This document shows, piece after piece, positions 53,501 to 64,000 of a DNA stretch of 64,000 nt. Location: positions 103,106-167,105 of the forward strand of contig NZ_FCOG02000006.1 in assembly GCF_001544975.2 (NCBI RefSeq), written 5' to 3'. How positions within the stretch are numbered: the stretch's first letter is position 1; every line of letters starts with the position of its first letter. The notes under the pieces were generated by a model, which had not been told where the DNA came from, made no database searches, and was given only the letters and a program-made list of their open reading frames with translations. The position numbers and the translations under genes are program-made. Source of the DNA: Caballeronia arationis. Its GTDB lineage: Bacteria > Pseudomonadota > Gammaproteobacteria > Burkholderiales > Burkholderiaceae.

Positions 53501-56428
53501 CGCGCGCTCCTCGACTACGAGGAAACGATGGCGCCGGGCGCCGCCGAGAAGCGGGCCACGGGCGTGCCGCTGCAACTCGCCGCGGAAGTCGCGAGCGCGC
53601 GCCGCGCGTTGCAGGGCGAGGACGTGGTGCGCATCGTGAACGCGCGCGAGCACAATCTGAAGTCGCTCGACGTCGACATTCCGCACGGCAAGTTCAATGT
53701 CATCACGGGCGTGTCCGGCTCGGGCAAGTCGACGCTCGCGTTCGACATCCTGTTCCATGAGGGCCAGCGGCGCTATCTGGAGTCGTTGAACGCGTATGCG
53801 CGCTCGATCGTGCAGCCGGCCGGGAGGCCGGAAGTCGATGCGGTCTACGGCATTCCGCCGACCGTTGCCATCGAGCAGCGCCTGTCGCGCGGCGGCCGCA
53901 AGAGCACGGTCGCGACGACGTCCGAAGTCTGGCACTTCCTGCGCCTGCTTTACGTGAAGCTCGGCATCCAGCATTGCGTCCACGACGGCGCGCCGGTTGA
54001 GGCCCAGAGCACCGAATCGATCGCCGCGCAGATCATGCGCGACTACAAGGGTCAGCATGTCGGCCTGCTGGCGCCGCTCGTCGTGAACCGAAAGGGCGTC
54101 TACACCGATATCGCGAAATGGGCGAAGGCACGCGGCAACACGCACTTGCGCGTCGACGGCGAATTCCTGCCGGTGAGTCCGTGGCCGAAGCTCGACCGCT
54201 TTCGCGAACACACGATCGAACTGCCGGTCGGCGACCTGATCGTGTCGGCGGACGGCGAAGGCGAATTGCGCAGGCTTCTCGACGAGACGCTCGAAGCCGG
54301 CAAGGGCGTGATGCACCTGCTCGCGCCGCTCGACGGCCTGCACGGCGCGCTGTCCAACGGACATCGGCGCGGCAAGGAAGAAACGCGCGTCTTTTCGACG
54401 AAACGCGCGTGTCCGGTCTGCGGCACGAGCTATCCGGAACTCGATCCGCGCATGTTCTCGTACAACAGCAAGCACGGCTGGTGCAACACCTGCGTCGGCA
54501 CGGGCCTGAAACTCACGCGCGAGCAGCGCGCCGTCTACGACGACACGATCCTCGCCGGCGACGACCGCGGCCGCGAACAGACCATCGGTTCGGTCGAGCA
54601 GGAACCGGACGACGTGGTCGACGTGCCGTGTCCCGACTGCGAGGGCACACGCCTGAACGAAGTTGCGCGTGCGGTGACGTTCGGCAACTACCCGATCACG
54701 GAAGTCGGCCGCTGGACCGTCAGCGACACGCGCGAGTGGGTGTCGACCCTTGCGCTGAAAGGCCGAGGCGCCGATATCGCACGCGACGTCGTCAGCGAAA
54801 TCGAAGGGCGCCTGCAGTTTCTGGAGGAAGTGGGGCTCGGTTATCTGAGCCTCGACCGCGCCGCGCCGACGCTTTCCGGCGGCGAAGCGCAGCGCATCCG
54901 GCTCGCGGCGCAGCTCGGCAGCAACCTGCAGGGCGTCTGCTACGTGCTCGACGAGCCGACGATCGGCCTGCATCCGCGCGACAACCAGATTCTGCTCGAC
55001 GCGCTCAAGAAACTCGGCGACAAGGGCAATACGCTCGTGGTCGTCGAGCACGACGAAGACACGATTCGCCGCGCCGATCACATCATCGACATCGGGCCGG
55101 GTGCCGGCAAGCGCGGCGGGACGGTGGTGGCGCAGGGCGGCGTCGGCGATCTGGCGGCGCACAAGGAATCGCTGACGGGCCAGTTTCTCGCGAACCCGAT
55201 CGTGCATCCGCTCAAGACGCGCCGCGACGTGCGCGCGGCCACGGCGAAACGCGCGGCGACACCCGAGCAGTGGCTGACGGTCGAGGGCGCCACGCTGCAC
55301 AACCTGCGCAACGTGACGGCGAGCCTGCCGCTCGGACGGCTCGTCGCGATCACGGGTGTCTCCGGCTCCGGCAAGTCGACGCTCGCGCGCGACGTGCTGA
55401 TGACCAATCTGCTCGACGCGGTGGGCCGGTCGGTGCTGTCGTCGCCGGCGACGCGCCGCGCCCGCCGTGCGGCACAGGCCGACGCGCCTGCGCGCAACCG
55501 CGCGAGCGTGCTGTCACGCGAGGCGCCGCGTCCGAAGTTCGACGTCGCGCACAACTGGCAGGGCTGCTCGGGTGTGACGGGCTGGGAGTCGATCGATCGC
55601 GTGCTGGAAGTCGACCAGACGCCGATCGGCAAGACGCCGCGCTCGTGCCCGGCGACTTACATCGGCATGTGGGACACGATCCGCAAGCTGTTCGCCGACA
55701 CCCTCGAAGCCCGCGCGCGCGGCTACACGCCGTCGCGGTTTTCGTTCAATACCGGCGACGGCCGTTGCCCGGCGTGCGAAGGTCAGGGCGTTCGCACCAT
55801 CGCGATGAGTTTCCTGCCGGACGTGAAGGTGCCGTGCGACGTCTGTCACGGCCAGCGCTTCAATCCGGAAACGCTCGCGGTGACGTGGCGCGGCAAGAAC
55901 ATCGGCGAAGTGCTGACGATGGAGATCGACGAAGCGGTCGAATTTTTCGGCTCGATGACGAGCATTGCGCATCCGCTCCAGTTGATGAAGGATGTCGGGC
56001 TCGGTTATCTGACGCTCGGACAGCCTTCGCCGACGCTTTCCGGCGGCGAGGCGCAGCGGATCAAGCTGGTGACGGAACTGTCGAAGGTTCGCGACGACGT
56101 GACGCGGCGCGGGCAGAAGGTTCCGCATACGCTCTACGTACTCGACGAACCAACGGTCGGGCTGCACATGGCCGACGTCGCGAAGCTGATTCGCGTGCTG
56201 CATCGGCTGGTCGATGGCGGGCATAGCGTGGTGGTGATCGAGCACGATCTCGATGTGATCGCCGAAGCCGACTGGGTGATCGATCTTGGCCCCGAAGGCG
56301 GTGTCAACGGCGGGATGATAGTCGCGGCTGCCGATCCGGAGACGCTCGCAAGGAACACGCGCAGTCATACGGGCGCGGCGCTGGTGCCGGTTCTGGCGCG
56401 GGTGGCGGTGGAAGTGGACGCGGCCTGA
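50579..56428 (+). CDS. uvrA: Tandem (double-length) UvrA-family ABC ATPase
   Basis: A 1949-residue protein, twice the usual UvrA size, made of two UvrA-like halves. Four Walker A motifs are visible: GPSGSGKSS (about residue 45) and GVSGSGKST (about 674, 1044 and 1593). Four signatures follow: LSGGEVQRI, LSGGEAQRLKL, LSGGEAQRIRL and LSGGEAQRIKL. C-terminal-type zinc fingers occur in each half (CPTCGGSGFEH with CPDCDG; CPACEGQGV with CDVCHG). Such forms have been labelled excinuclease A, dimeric form. UvrA finds bulky DNA damage; here both subunits of the normal dimer would be one chain. The start is the ATG at 50579; GTG at 50612 is possible. Confidence 0.93.
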   Translation: MLSNPLNRLAKVASNNAIRIRGARQHNLKNLDLDLHTGQMTVVTGPSGSGKSSLVFDTLYAEGQRRYVETFSAYARQFLDRMDRPQVDRVDGVPPAIAIDQTNPVRSSRSTVGTMTELNDHLKLFYARAAELFDRKTSHQVRHDTPETIYAELLERTRAADPRIAITFPVELPDTASDDEVTQWLSASGYTRVQAKRRVETESGPRQLLDVVADRFRLQNTERSRALEAIESALLRGTGRVNVYVLADEGEPEIWRFSTGLHSPESDIRYADPQPALFSFNSAYGACETCRGFGRVIGVDLGLVIPDERKTLKEGAIKTLQTPAWRENHDDLIRYGAKAGIRLGIPWSELTQKERDWVIKGSPDWTGKWGKQWYGVQRFFDYLESKAYKMHIRVLLSKYRSYTKCPACDGARLKTEALLWRLGTKEQADAVLGPADRFMPTGVDWTRPQLGALPGLTLHDLMLMPIERIRRFFDSLTLPSTLLDEALKLLHAEVRTRLKYLCDVGLGYLTLDRQSRTLSGGEVQRINLTTALGTSLVNTLFVLDEPSIGLHPRDLNRIVEAMHRLRDAGNTLVVVEHDPSVMLAADRLIDMGPGPGERGGDIVYDGTPNDIQSSDTLTGAYLGGRKHVAHASNWLRRVVDKSTPRLVLEGASEHNLRDVTVEIPLQRLVCVTGVSGSGKSTLIQDVLAPALARHFGKATETPGTFRALKGADQLSDVIFVDQSPIGRTARSNPASYVGAFDEIRKLFAKAPLALQRGYSASMFSFNSGDGRCPTCGGSGFEHVEMQFLSDVYLRCPDCDGRRYRAEILEVKIERGSRNLSVADVLELTVSEAVALFANDAEVLRVLQPIVEVGLEYVKLGQPVPTLSGGEAQRLKLAGFLAETSQAKGAKHGRLFMFDEPTTGLHFDDIAKLMQALRRLLERGHSLIVIEHNLDVIRAADWIIDLGPEGGDGGGQVVCVGTPDDVAACEQSHTGRALLDYEETMAPGAAEKRATGVPLQLAAEVASARRALQGEDVVRIVNAREHNLKSLDVDIPHGKFNVITGVSGSGKSTLAFDILFHEGQRRYLESLNAYARSIVQPAGRPEVDAVYGIPPTVAIEQRLSRGGRKSTVATTSEVWHFLRLLYVKLGIQHCVHDGAPVEAQSTESIAAQIMRDYKGQHVGLLAPLVVNRKGVYTDIAKWAKARGNTHLRVDGEFLPVSPWPKLDRFREHTIELPVGDLIVSADGEGELRRLLDETLEAGKGVMHLLAPLDGLHGALSNGHRRGKEETRVFSTKRACPVCGTSYPELDPRMFSYNSKHGWCNTCVGTGLKLTREQRAVYDDTILAGDDRGREQTIGSVEQEPDDVVDVPCPDCEGTRLNEVARAVTFGNYPITEVGRWTVSDTREWVSTLALKGRGADIARDVVSEIEGRLQFLEEVGLGYLSLDRAAPTLSGGEAQRIRLAAQLGSNLQGVCYVLDEPTIGLHPRDNQILLDALKKLGDKGNTLVVVEHDEDTIRRADHIIDIGPGAGKRGGTVVAQGGVGDLAAHKESLTGQFLANPIVHPLKTRRDVRAATAKRAATPEQWLTVEGATLHNLRNVTASLPLGRLVAITGVSGSGKSTLARDVLMTNLLDAVGRSVLSSPATRRARRAAQADAPARNRASVLSREAPRPKFDVAHNWQGCSGVTGWESIDRVLEVDQTPIGKTPRSCPATYIGMWDTIRKLFADTLEARARGYTPSRFSFNTGDGRCPACEGQGVRTIAMSFLPDVKVPCDVCHGQRFNPETLAVTWRGKNIGEVLTMEIDEAVEFFGSMTSIAHPLQLMKDVGLGYLTLGQPSPTLSGGEAQRIKLVTELSKVRDDVTRRGQKVPHTLYVLDEPTVGLHMADVAKLIRVLHRLVDGGHSVVVIEHDLDVIAEADWVIDLGPEGGVNGGMIVAAADPETLARNTRSHTGAALVPVLARVAVEVDAA

Positions 56429-56510
56429 TCGCTCGCGCCCGAGTGCCAGCGAAACCCAACCCGCGGTATGCTTGCCTCCTCGATCAATCAGGACCAGAAC
56501 AAAAGCCACG

Positions 56511-57791
56511 ATGGAAACGCAGGATAAAGCGGCAGCATTGAACAGGATGAAGTGGTTCGCGGCGGGTCTGCTCGTCGCGGCGGGGGCATTGTTCGCCCTC
56601 GCGAAGAGCCAGCACGACACGGGCCTGTGGGCGTGGGTCGCGGCATTCGCGGAAGCCGCCATGGTCGGCGCGCTCGCCGACTGGTTCGCCGTCGTCGCGC
56701 TCTTTCGACACCCGCTCGGCGTGCCGATCCCGCACACGGCCATCCTGCCGGCCAACAAGGCGCGCGTCGCCGACAACCTCGCCGCGTTCGTGCGCGACCG
56801 CTTTCTCAGCACCGACGCGCTCGTCGATCGCGTGAGCGCATTCGATCCGGCCAGCCGGCTTTCGATGTGGCTCGCCGAGCCGAAGAACGCCGAGTTGCTC
56901 GGCAAGAAGGCGGTGGCGTCCGCGAGCCAGTTGCTGAGCTTCATCGACGACGAGCGCATCAAGACGATGCTCTACGACGCGTTGCGCCGTCGCGCCGACA
57001 AGTTCGACCTCGCGGGCGCGGCGGGCGGGCTGCTGTCGACACTCACCGCCGACCAGCGTCATCAGTTGCTGCTCGACGAAGGCCTGCGTGAACTCGCGCA
57101 ATGGCTCGACCGCGGCGAAGTGCAGCAGATGCTCGCCGACAAGATCATCCAGGTAGCGGGCGAAGAGTATCCGAAGCTCGTCGGCGCGCTCGGTTTCATC
57201 GGCCTGAACGCCGAAGAACTGGGCAGCAAGTTCGCCGCCGGCCTCGTGCGCGGTGCGAACACGTGGCTGCACGACATCAGCAGCGATCCGGAACACGAGC
57301 GCCGCAAGGCGTTCGACCGCGCGGTGCAAGCGTTTGTCGAGCGGCTCAAGTCCGATCCGGCGTTCAAGGCGCGTATCGACGAACACAAGCGACAATGGCT
57401 CGAACGCCCGGAACTGCGTGCCTATATCAGTGGTCTGTGGGATGAGTTCACCGCTTGGCTGCACGCCGACCTCGTCAAGCCGGATTCGACGCTGCATGCG
57501 AAGGTAGTCAGCATTGCGGCGACGTTCGCGCAGGCGCTCGGCGGCGATCCTGCGTTGCGCGACTCCATCAACGAGCACATGCGCGACGCGCTGAAGGCGA
57601 TGGCGCCGGAACTGCGCGAAGGCATCGCGAAGCACATCGCGACGACCGTGCGCCAGTGGGACGACGCAACGCTCGTGCGTGACGTCGAGCTGAACATCGG
57701 GCGCGACCTGCAGTTCATCCGCGTGAACGGTACGCTAGTGGGTGGCGCGGTCGGCCTGCTGATCCACGCGGTGACGATCATGTCCGTGTGA
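56511..57791 (+). CDS. DUF445 family membrane protein
   Basis: A 426-residue protein with membrane helices at the N-terminus (WFAAGLLVAAGALFALA and WAWVAAFAEAAMVGALADWFAVVALF) and at the C-terminus (GGAVGLLIHAVTIM), flanking a long charged helical middle. The segment ADWFAVVALFRHPLGVPIPH TAILP marks DUF445 (YjiN/YheB-like). The function is unknown. The start at 56511 lacks a strong ribosome site; 13 further codons upstream are open. It follows uvrA by 82 bp. Confidence 0.88.
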   Translation: METQDKAAALNRMKWFAAGLLVAAGALFALAKSQHDTGLWAWVAAFAEAAMVGALADWFAVVALFRHPLGVPIPHTAILPANKARVADNLAAFVRDRFLSTDALVDRVSAFDPASRLSMWLAEPKNAELLGKKAVASASQLLSFIDDERIKTMLYDALRRRADKFDLAGAAGGLLSTLTADQRHQLLLDEGLRELAQWLDRGEVQQMLADKIIQVAGEEYPKLVGALGFIGLNAEELGSKFAAGLVRGANTWLHDISSDPEHERRKAFDRAVQAFVERLKSDPAFKARIDEHKRQWLERPELRAYISGLWDEFTAWLHADLVKPDSTLHAKVVSIAATFAQALGGDPALRDSINEHMRDALKAMAPELREGIAKHIATTVRQWDDATLVRDVELNIGRDLQFIRVNGTLVGGAVGLLIHAVTIMSV

Positions 57792-57884
57792 AGTGTGCAT
57801 CGATGCATCGGCCGTCGATAAACGCCGTTCGCGGGACGATTTCGGAGTTGTTTTCAGAAGCCTCACTTGACGAGCTAAAGAAAC

Positions 57885-58361
57885 ATGGCCAATCCGAACG
57901 CCGAACTGATCGAGCGCTTTTACCGGGCGTTCCAGGATGTCGACGCCGAGGCGATGGCCGCGTGCTACGCGCGTGACATCCGCTTCGAAGACCCTGTGTT
58001 CGGCGTGCTGCACGGGCGCGAAGCGGGCGACATGTGGCGCATGCTGCTGGCCCGCGCAGCGGACTTTTCCCTTAGCTACAGCGACATCAAGGCGACCGGT
58101 CAGACGGTGACCGCAAACTGCGTCGCGACGTATCAGTTTTCCCGCACGGGACGCAAGGTGGTGAACGAGATTCGCTCGAAGTTCGCCATTCGCGACGGCG
58201 AGATCGTCGAACAGACCGATACCTTCGATCTCTGGCGCTGGAGCCGGCAGGCACTCGGCCTGAAAGGCTGGCTGCTGGGCGGGACATCGATCGTGCAGAG
58301 CAGGATTCGCGAGGAAGCGCGCAAGGGACTCGCGGAGTTTCGCCGGAAGTCCGCATCGTGA
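57885..58361 (+). CDS. NTF2/SnoaL-like protein
   Basis: A 158-residue cone-shaped-fold protein: NAELIERFYRAFQDVDAEAM, then CYARDIRFEDPVFGVLHGREAG (split: CYARDIRFEDPVF, GVLHGREAG) and FAIRDGEIVEQTDTFDLWRW, typical of SnoaL-like proteins used as isomerases or small-ligand binders. The C-terminal 45 residues are an added helical tail. Its stop overlaps the next start by 4 bp (GTGA), so it is coupled to a glycoside hydrolase gene. The function is unknown. Confidence 0.85.
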   Translation: MANPNAELIERFYRAFQDVDAEAMAACYARDIRFEDPVFGVLHGREAGDMWRMLLARAADFSLSYSDIKATGQTVTANCVATYQFSRTGRKVVNEIRSKFAIRDGEIVEQTDTFDLWRWSRQALGLKGWLLGGTSIVQSRIREEARKGLAEFRRKSAS

Positions 58362-60286
58362 CGCGCGTCGAACCGCCTTTTGGGCGGCAGCGCCTCGAAA
58401 ACGAATGGCTCGAAGCCGACGGCTTCGGCGGCTTCGCGTCGGGCACGGTCGGCACGATGCGCACGCGGCGTTATCACGCGCTGCTGCTCACGGCGACGCA
58501 ACCGCCGGCGGGACGCGTCGTGCTCGTGAACGGCGTCGAGGCGTGGCTCGACCTGGACGGCACCCGCCACCCGCTGACGATGCAGCACTACGCGCCGGAT
58601 GTGCTGTATCTGGACGCATCGGCGAACCTGCTTTCCTTCGACACCGCGCCGTGGCCGACCTGGCGCTATCGCATTGGCGAGCGTGAGGTGCTGATCGCCG
58701 AGGTGTTTGTCGCGAAGGAGAGCCGGGAGACGGTCCTTTGCTGGCGATTCGAAGGCCGCGACGCGCCCCGCACTGCGACGCTGAGCGTGCGTCCGCTGCT
58801 CTCGGGCCGCGACTATCACGCGCTGCATCACGAGAATCCGGCGCTGGATTTCGCCGCGCGTATCGACGGCGAGCGCGTGAGTTGGCAGCCTTATGGCGAT
58901 TTGCCGGCGATCGTCGCCGCGACGAACGGCGTCTACGAGCACGCGCCCGACTGGTATCGCAATTTCTGCTACGCGCGCGAACGCGAGCGCGGCCTCGATT
59001 TCACCGAAGACCTCGCCACGCCGGGCGTCTTTTCCTTCGACCTCGCGCACCATGAGGCGGTAATGATCCTGAGCGCGGGCGCGGACTCGTCGGTGACGCC
59101 GATGCCCGTGCCCGAGCGCGCCGCCGCGCTCGCCGCTATCGAACGACAGCGCCGCACGGCGCTCGGCTCGCGGCTCCAGCGTTCCGCTGACGCGTACGTG
59201 ATCGCGCGTCGCGACGGCCACACCGTCCTCGCAGGCTTCCCGTGGTTTACCGACTGGGGACGCGACACGTTTATTTCGATGCGCGGCCTGCTGATCGCGC
59301 AAGGGCGGCTTCAGTACGCCGAGTCGATCCTTCTGGAATGGGCCGACATGCTGTCCGAAGGGATGCTGCCGAACCGTTTTCCCGATCGCGGCGGCATACC
59401 GGAGTACAACGCCGTCGACGCCTCGCTCTGGTTTGCCGTTGCAGCGCACGACTATCTCGCGACCGGTCACGCGCTCGTCGCGACGAGAAGCCGGCTGCAG
59501 CGCGCAGTCGATGCGGTTCTCGAAGGCTACTCGCAAGGCACGCGGTTCGGCATAGCAGTCGACGAAGACGGCCTCGTTCGTGCCGGTGTGCCGGGCGTCC
59601 AGTTGACGTGGATGGACGCCAAGGTCGGCGACTTCGTGGTCACGCCACGCACCGGCAAGCCGGTGGAAGTGCAGGCGCTGTGGATCAACGCGCTTCATAT
59701 TGCGGCCGAATGGAATCCGCGCTGGGCCGAAGTTGAAGCGCGTGCACGCCAATCGTTCCTGCAACGCTTCGTCGATCCTTCGACGGGCGCGCTGTTCGAT
59801 CTCGTCGACGCCGATCACGAACCGGGCAAGATCGACCGCTCCATCCGGCCGAACCAGATCTTCGCTGTCGGCGGGCTGCCGTTTGCACTGCTGGAAGGCG
59901 CGTCGGCCGAGGCGGTTGTAACGCAGGTCGAGGCGCATCTTCTGACACCGCTCGGCCTGCGCACGCTCGCGCCTTCCGATCCGGCTTATCGCGGGGCATA
60001 CGCAGGCGGTATTTTCGATCGCGACTCGGCGTATCACCAGGGCACCGTGTGGCCCTGGCTGATCGGACCGTTCATTCAGGCGTGGGTGCGCCTCCACGGC
60101 GCAGAAGGCGTGCGGGAGCGCTTCCTCGCGCCGCTGTACGCGCATCTGGATCATGGCGGGCTCGACCACATTTGTGAAGTGGCCGACGGCGACGCGCCCC
60201 ATGCGCCGGGCGGAACGCCCTGTCAGGCGTGGTCGCTCGGCGAGTTGCTGCGCATCGAAAAGCTGCTCGGCGAGCATGGCGGCTGA
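58358..60286 (+). CDS. Amylo-alpha-1,6-glucosidase (glycogen debranching enzyme family)
   Basis: A 642-residue enzyme. The N-terminal domain has LENEWLEADGFGGFASGTVG and MRTRRYHALLLTA (GDE_N), and the C-terminal (alpha/alpha)6 domain has GFPWFTDWGRDTFISMRGL, the catalytic region of GDE_C, with QGTVWPWLIGPF later. It is expected to cut alpha-1,6 branch points or related glucosides in the cytosol; no signal peptide is present. The start is GTG overlapping the NTF2-like stop. A second glucosidase gene follows. Confidence 0.92.
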   Translation: MTRVEPPFGRQRLENEWLEADGFGGFASGTVGTMRTRRYHALLLTATQPPAGRVVLVNGVEAWLDLDGTRHPLTMQHYAPDVLYLDASANLLSFDTAPWPTWRYRIGEREVLIAEVFVAKESRETVLCWRFEGRDAPRTATLSVRPLLSGRDYHALHHENPALDFAARIDGERVSWQPYGDLPAIVAATNGVYEHAPDWYRNFCYARERERGLDFTEDLATPGVFSFDLAHHEAVMILSAGADSSVTPMPVPERAAALAAIERQRRTALGSRLQRSADAYVIARRDGHTVLAGFPWFTDWGRDTFISMRGLLIAQGRLQYAESILLEWADMLSEGMLPNRFPDRGGIPEYNAVDASLWFAVAAHDYLATGHALVATRSRLQRAVDAVLEGYSQGTRFGIAVDEDGLVRAGVPGVQLTWMDAKVGDFVVTPRTGKPVEVQALWINALHIAAEWNPRWAEVEARARQSFLQRFVDPSTGALFDLVDADHEPGKIDRSIRPNQIFAVGGLPFALLEGASAEAVVTQVEAHLLTPLGLRTLAPSDPAYRGAYAGGIFDRDSAYHQGTVWPWLIGPFIQAWVRLHGAEGVRERFLAPLYAHLDHGGLDHICEVADGDAPHAPGGTPCQAWSLGELLRIEKLLGEHGG

Positions 60287-60561
60287 TGCGCCCGCCACGC
60301 TCAACGTTCAACGCTATCTTCCCGGTTGCGGGCATAACGATCCATCTGCCTCCGTCAATCGATGAATCGATGTTAGCAATACCGAGCTTTTGCCTGTCCA
60401 GTGATTTTTCATCGTTGGCCATTCGGCCGGGTTGCGGCAGGGCAGTGGCATCGATAGGCTTCGCTTAAATGGCGGCCAAACACAGCGTCCGCCAAAACGC
60501 GCTAAATTGTGGGTCGTTCCGCCGGCGGGAAATGTCGGAAGTTCAGCAAGAGGAGAAAGTC

Positions 60562-63288
<2,727 letters not shown>

Positions 63289-63370
63289 TTTCGCTGGCGT
63301 TCGGGCATGTTTGAACCCTGTCACTTGTCGCAGACAGCGTATTAGTCATTTTATTCAGTGGAAGTGCCCA

Positions 63371-63400
63371 TTGAGAAACTGCGTGCTGGCGTGCTAAAAC
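63371..63400 (+). promoter_or_regulatory. Candidate promoter of the cold-shock gene
   Basis: TTGAGA at 63371-63376 and TAAAAC at 63395-63400 with an 18-base spacer and a TGC extended -10. It would give a leader of about 75 nt, in line with the long untranslated leaders of cold-shock mRNAs. Confidence 0.4.
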
Positions 63401-63481
63401 GTCAAGACGATGATGCCCATGCGGGCGTACTCGTTTAAGTCTTATTCAGCGTGATTCGTTATTTGATGAGGCATAGCAAGA

Positions 63482-63685
63482 ATGGCAACAGGTACGGTGA
63501 AATGGTTCAATGATGCAAAGGGATTTGGCTTCATTACGCCAGATGGCGGTGGAGAAGATCTGTTTGCGCATTTTTCCGAGATTCAGGGCAGCGGCTTCAA
63601 ATCGCTGCAGGAAAACCAGAAGGTGAGCTTCGAGATCAAGCAGGGACCGAAGGGAAAGCAGGCGTCGACAATTCAGCCGCTGTAA
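63482..63685 (+). CDS. cspA: Cold-shock protein (CspA family)
   Basis: A 67-residue OB-fold RNA/DNA-binding protein. RNP1 KGFGFI and RNP2 DLFAHFS are intact, with [20 protein letters not shown] at the N-terminus. It melts mRNA structure, often at low temperature or in stationary phase; several paralogues are common in Burkholderiaceae, so whether this one is cold-induced is open. It is followed by a strong terminator. Confidence 0.97.
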   Translation: MATGTVKWFNDAKGFGFITPDGGGEDLFAHFSEIQGSGFKSLQENQKVSFEIKQGPKGKQASTIQPL

Positions 63686-63710
63686 GCGGTTGAAGTCGGC
63701 AACCGATAAG

Positions 63711-63735
63711 AGCGGCCCCGCGGGGCCGCTTTTTT
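63711..63735 (+). terminator. Rho-independent terminator of cspA
   Basis: AGCGGCC (63711-63717) pairs with GGCCGCT (63724-63730) around a short GC-rich loop, followed by a run of T. It lies 25 bp after the cspA stop. Confidence 0.93.
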
Positions 63736-64000
63736 GTTTCTGTCGAGGACGCGCTTTTACATTGACTTGCCGAAAACCGTAATCGGCTGCTTGGTTGTCC
63801 GCGCGGCTGCCCTGATCGACTGGCCGAGGCTGGTAGTATCGCGTCCCTAGTTCGTGACTACCTCGAGAGTGCCGAGTTCTTGCGCCTTTCTCACGGTCTC
63901 ATCTTGGCGTTCGTGAGCGCCGATCCAGTTCTCGGTAATCCGATCCGGCTCGCTTAGTTGGCTTCGCGCGCCAGTCTCATTTTCAGGCGACTGTGCTCAA
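63736..64000. other. Terminal 265 bases without a recognisable gene
   Basis: No complete open frame with a start and ribosome site is visible here. The minus strand has an open frame of about 49 codons (near 63998 down to 63849) without an ATG; its composition is protein-like (ITENWIGAHERQDETVRKA), so it may be a gene remnant, but I recognise no family. Confidence 0.5.

Noticed and set aside
50603..55300. A 1565-codon open frame on the minus strand opposite uvrA
   Set aside because: It is a shadow of the uvrA codon pattern in GC-rich DNA. Its translation is Arg/Ala/His-rich without domain motifs, while the plus strand shows four complete ABC modules.
63849..63998. Open minus-strand frame at the right edge
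   Set aside because: No start codon is visible, it begins after a stop near the window end, and no family is recognised. It could be a remnant, but evidence is too thin for a gene call.

Overview
The window is GC-rich chromosomal DNA from a beta-proteobacterium of the family Burkholderiaceae. A Paraburkholderia- or Caballeronia-like organism fits best; this is inferred from the protein families (DUF4148 and DUF3034 proteins, Burkholderia-type porin, hutC-hutD operon, double-length UvrA). No rRNA, tRNA, insertion sequence or CRISPR array was seen. Genes are densely packed, with many 1-8 bp start/stop overlaps that define operons.

Layout. 1-2372: the end of a peptide ABC-transporter operon with two peptidases of the D-aminopeptidase type (DmpA-like and M55). 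2432-3539: a small hypothetical gene, the fluoride channel CrcB and an acetyltransferase. 3514-9723: a TctDE-like two-component system divergent from a three-gene ABC importer with a fused double permease; a porin follows (9853-10929). 10940-16081: a histidine-utilisation operon hutH-C-D-F-G with two HutC-type operators but no hutU or hutI. 16269-24818: a DUF4148 protein, a RutR-like TetR regulator and a complete reductive pyrimidine-degradation operon (amidohydrolase, PreT, PreA, NCS1 permease, dihydropyrimidinase), ending in a strong terminator. 24870-29234, minus strand: DUF3034 outer-membrane protein, exported truncated globin, exported cupredoxin-like protein and a GGDEF-EAL receptor.

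29533-35261, minus strand: a complete seven-gene Nit1C-type nitrilase cluster (MSMEG_0572-like protein, nitrilase, radical SAM, GNAT, AIR-synthase-like, MSMEG_0570-like, flavin monooxygenase). It is preceded by a near-consensus sigma-54 promoter and faces a divergent MocR-type regulator. 37103-40963: CDP-diacylglycerol diphosphatase, a BrnTA toxin-antitoxin pair with an unusually long overlap, an aspartate carbamoyltransferase with an N-terminal helix-turn-helix extension, a YjbQ protein and a small secreted protein. 41091-43339: NfeD protease and slipin. 43341-49737: an AhpD-like protein, a LysR regulator, an EmrA-EmrB-NodT efflux operon preceded by two identical 12-bp palindromes, and a thioesterase. 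49783-56428: a HigBA pair with its operator, then a 1949-residue tandem UvrA whose promoter is overlapped by a near-perfect LexA box. 56511-63685: a DUF445 protein, an NTF2-like protein, two glycoside hydrolases and a cold-shock protein. The last 265 bases hold nothing recognisable.

The strongest items for follow-up are the SOS box on the tandem UvrA, the sigma-54-linked Nit1C operon, the hut operon without urocanase and imidazolonepropionase, the paired operators of the efflux operon, and the exported globin/cupredoxin/c-di-GMP cluster. All functional statements rest on motif and family recognition by eye; no database search was run.
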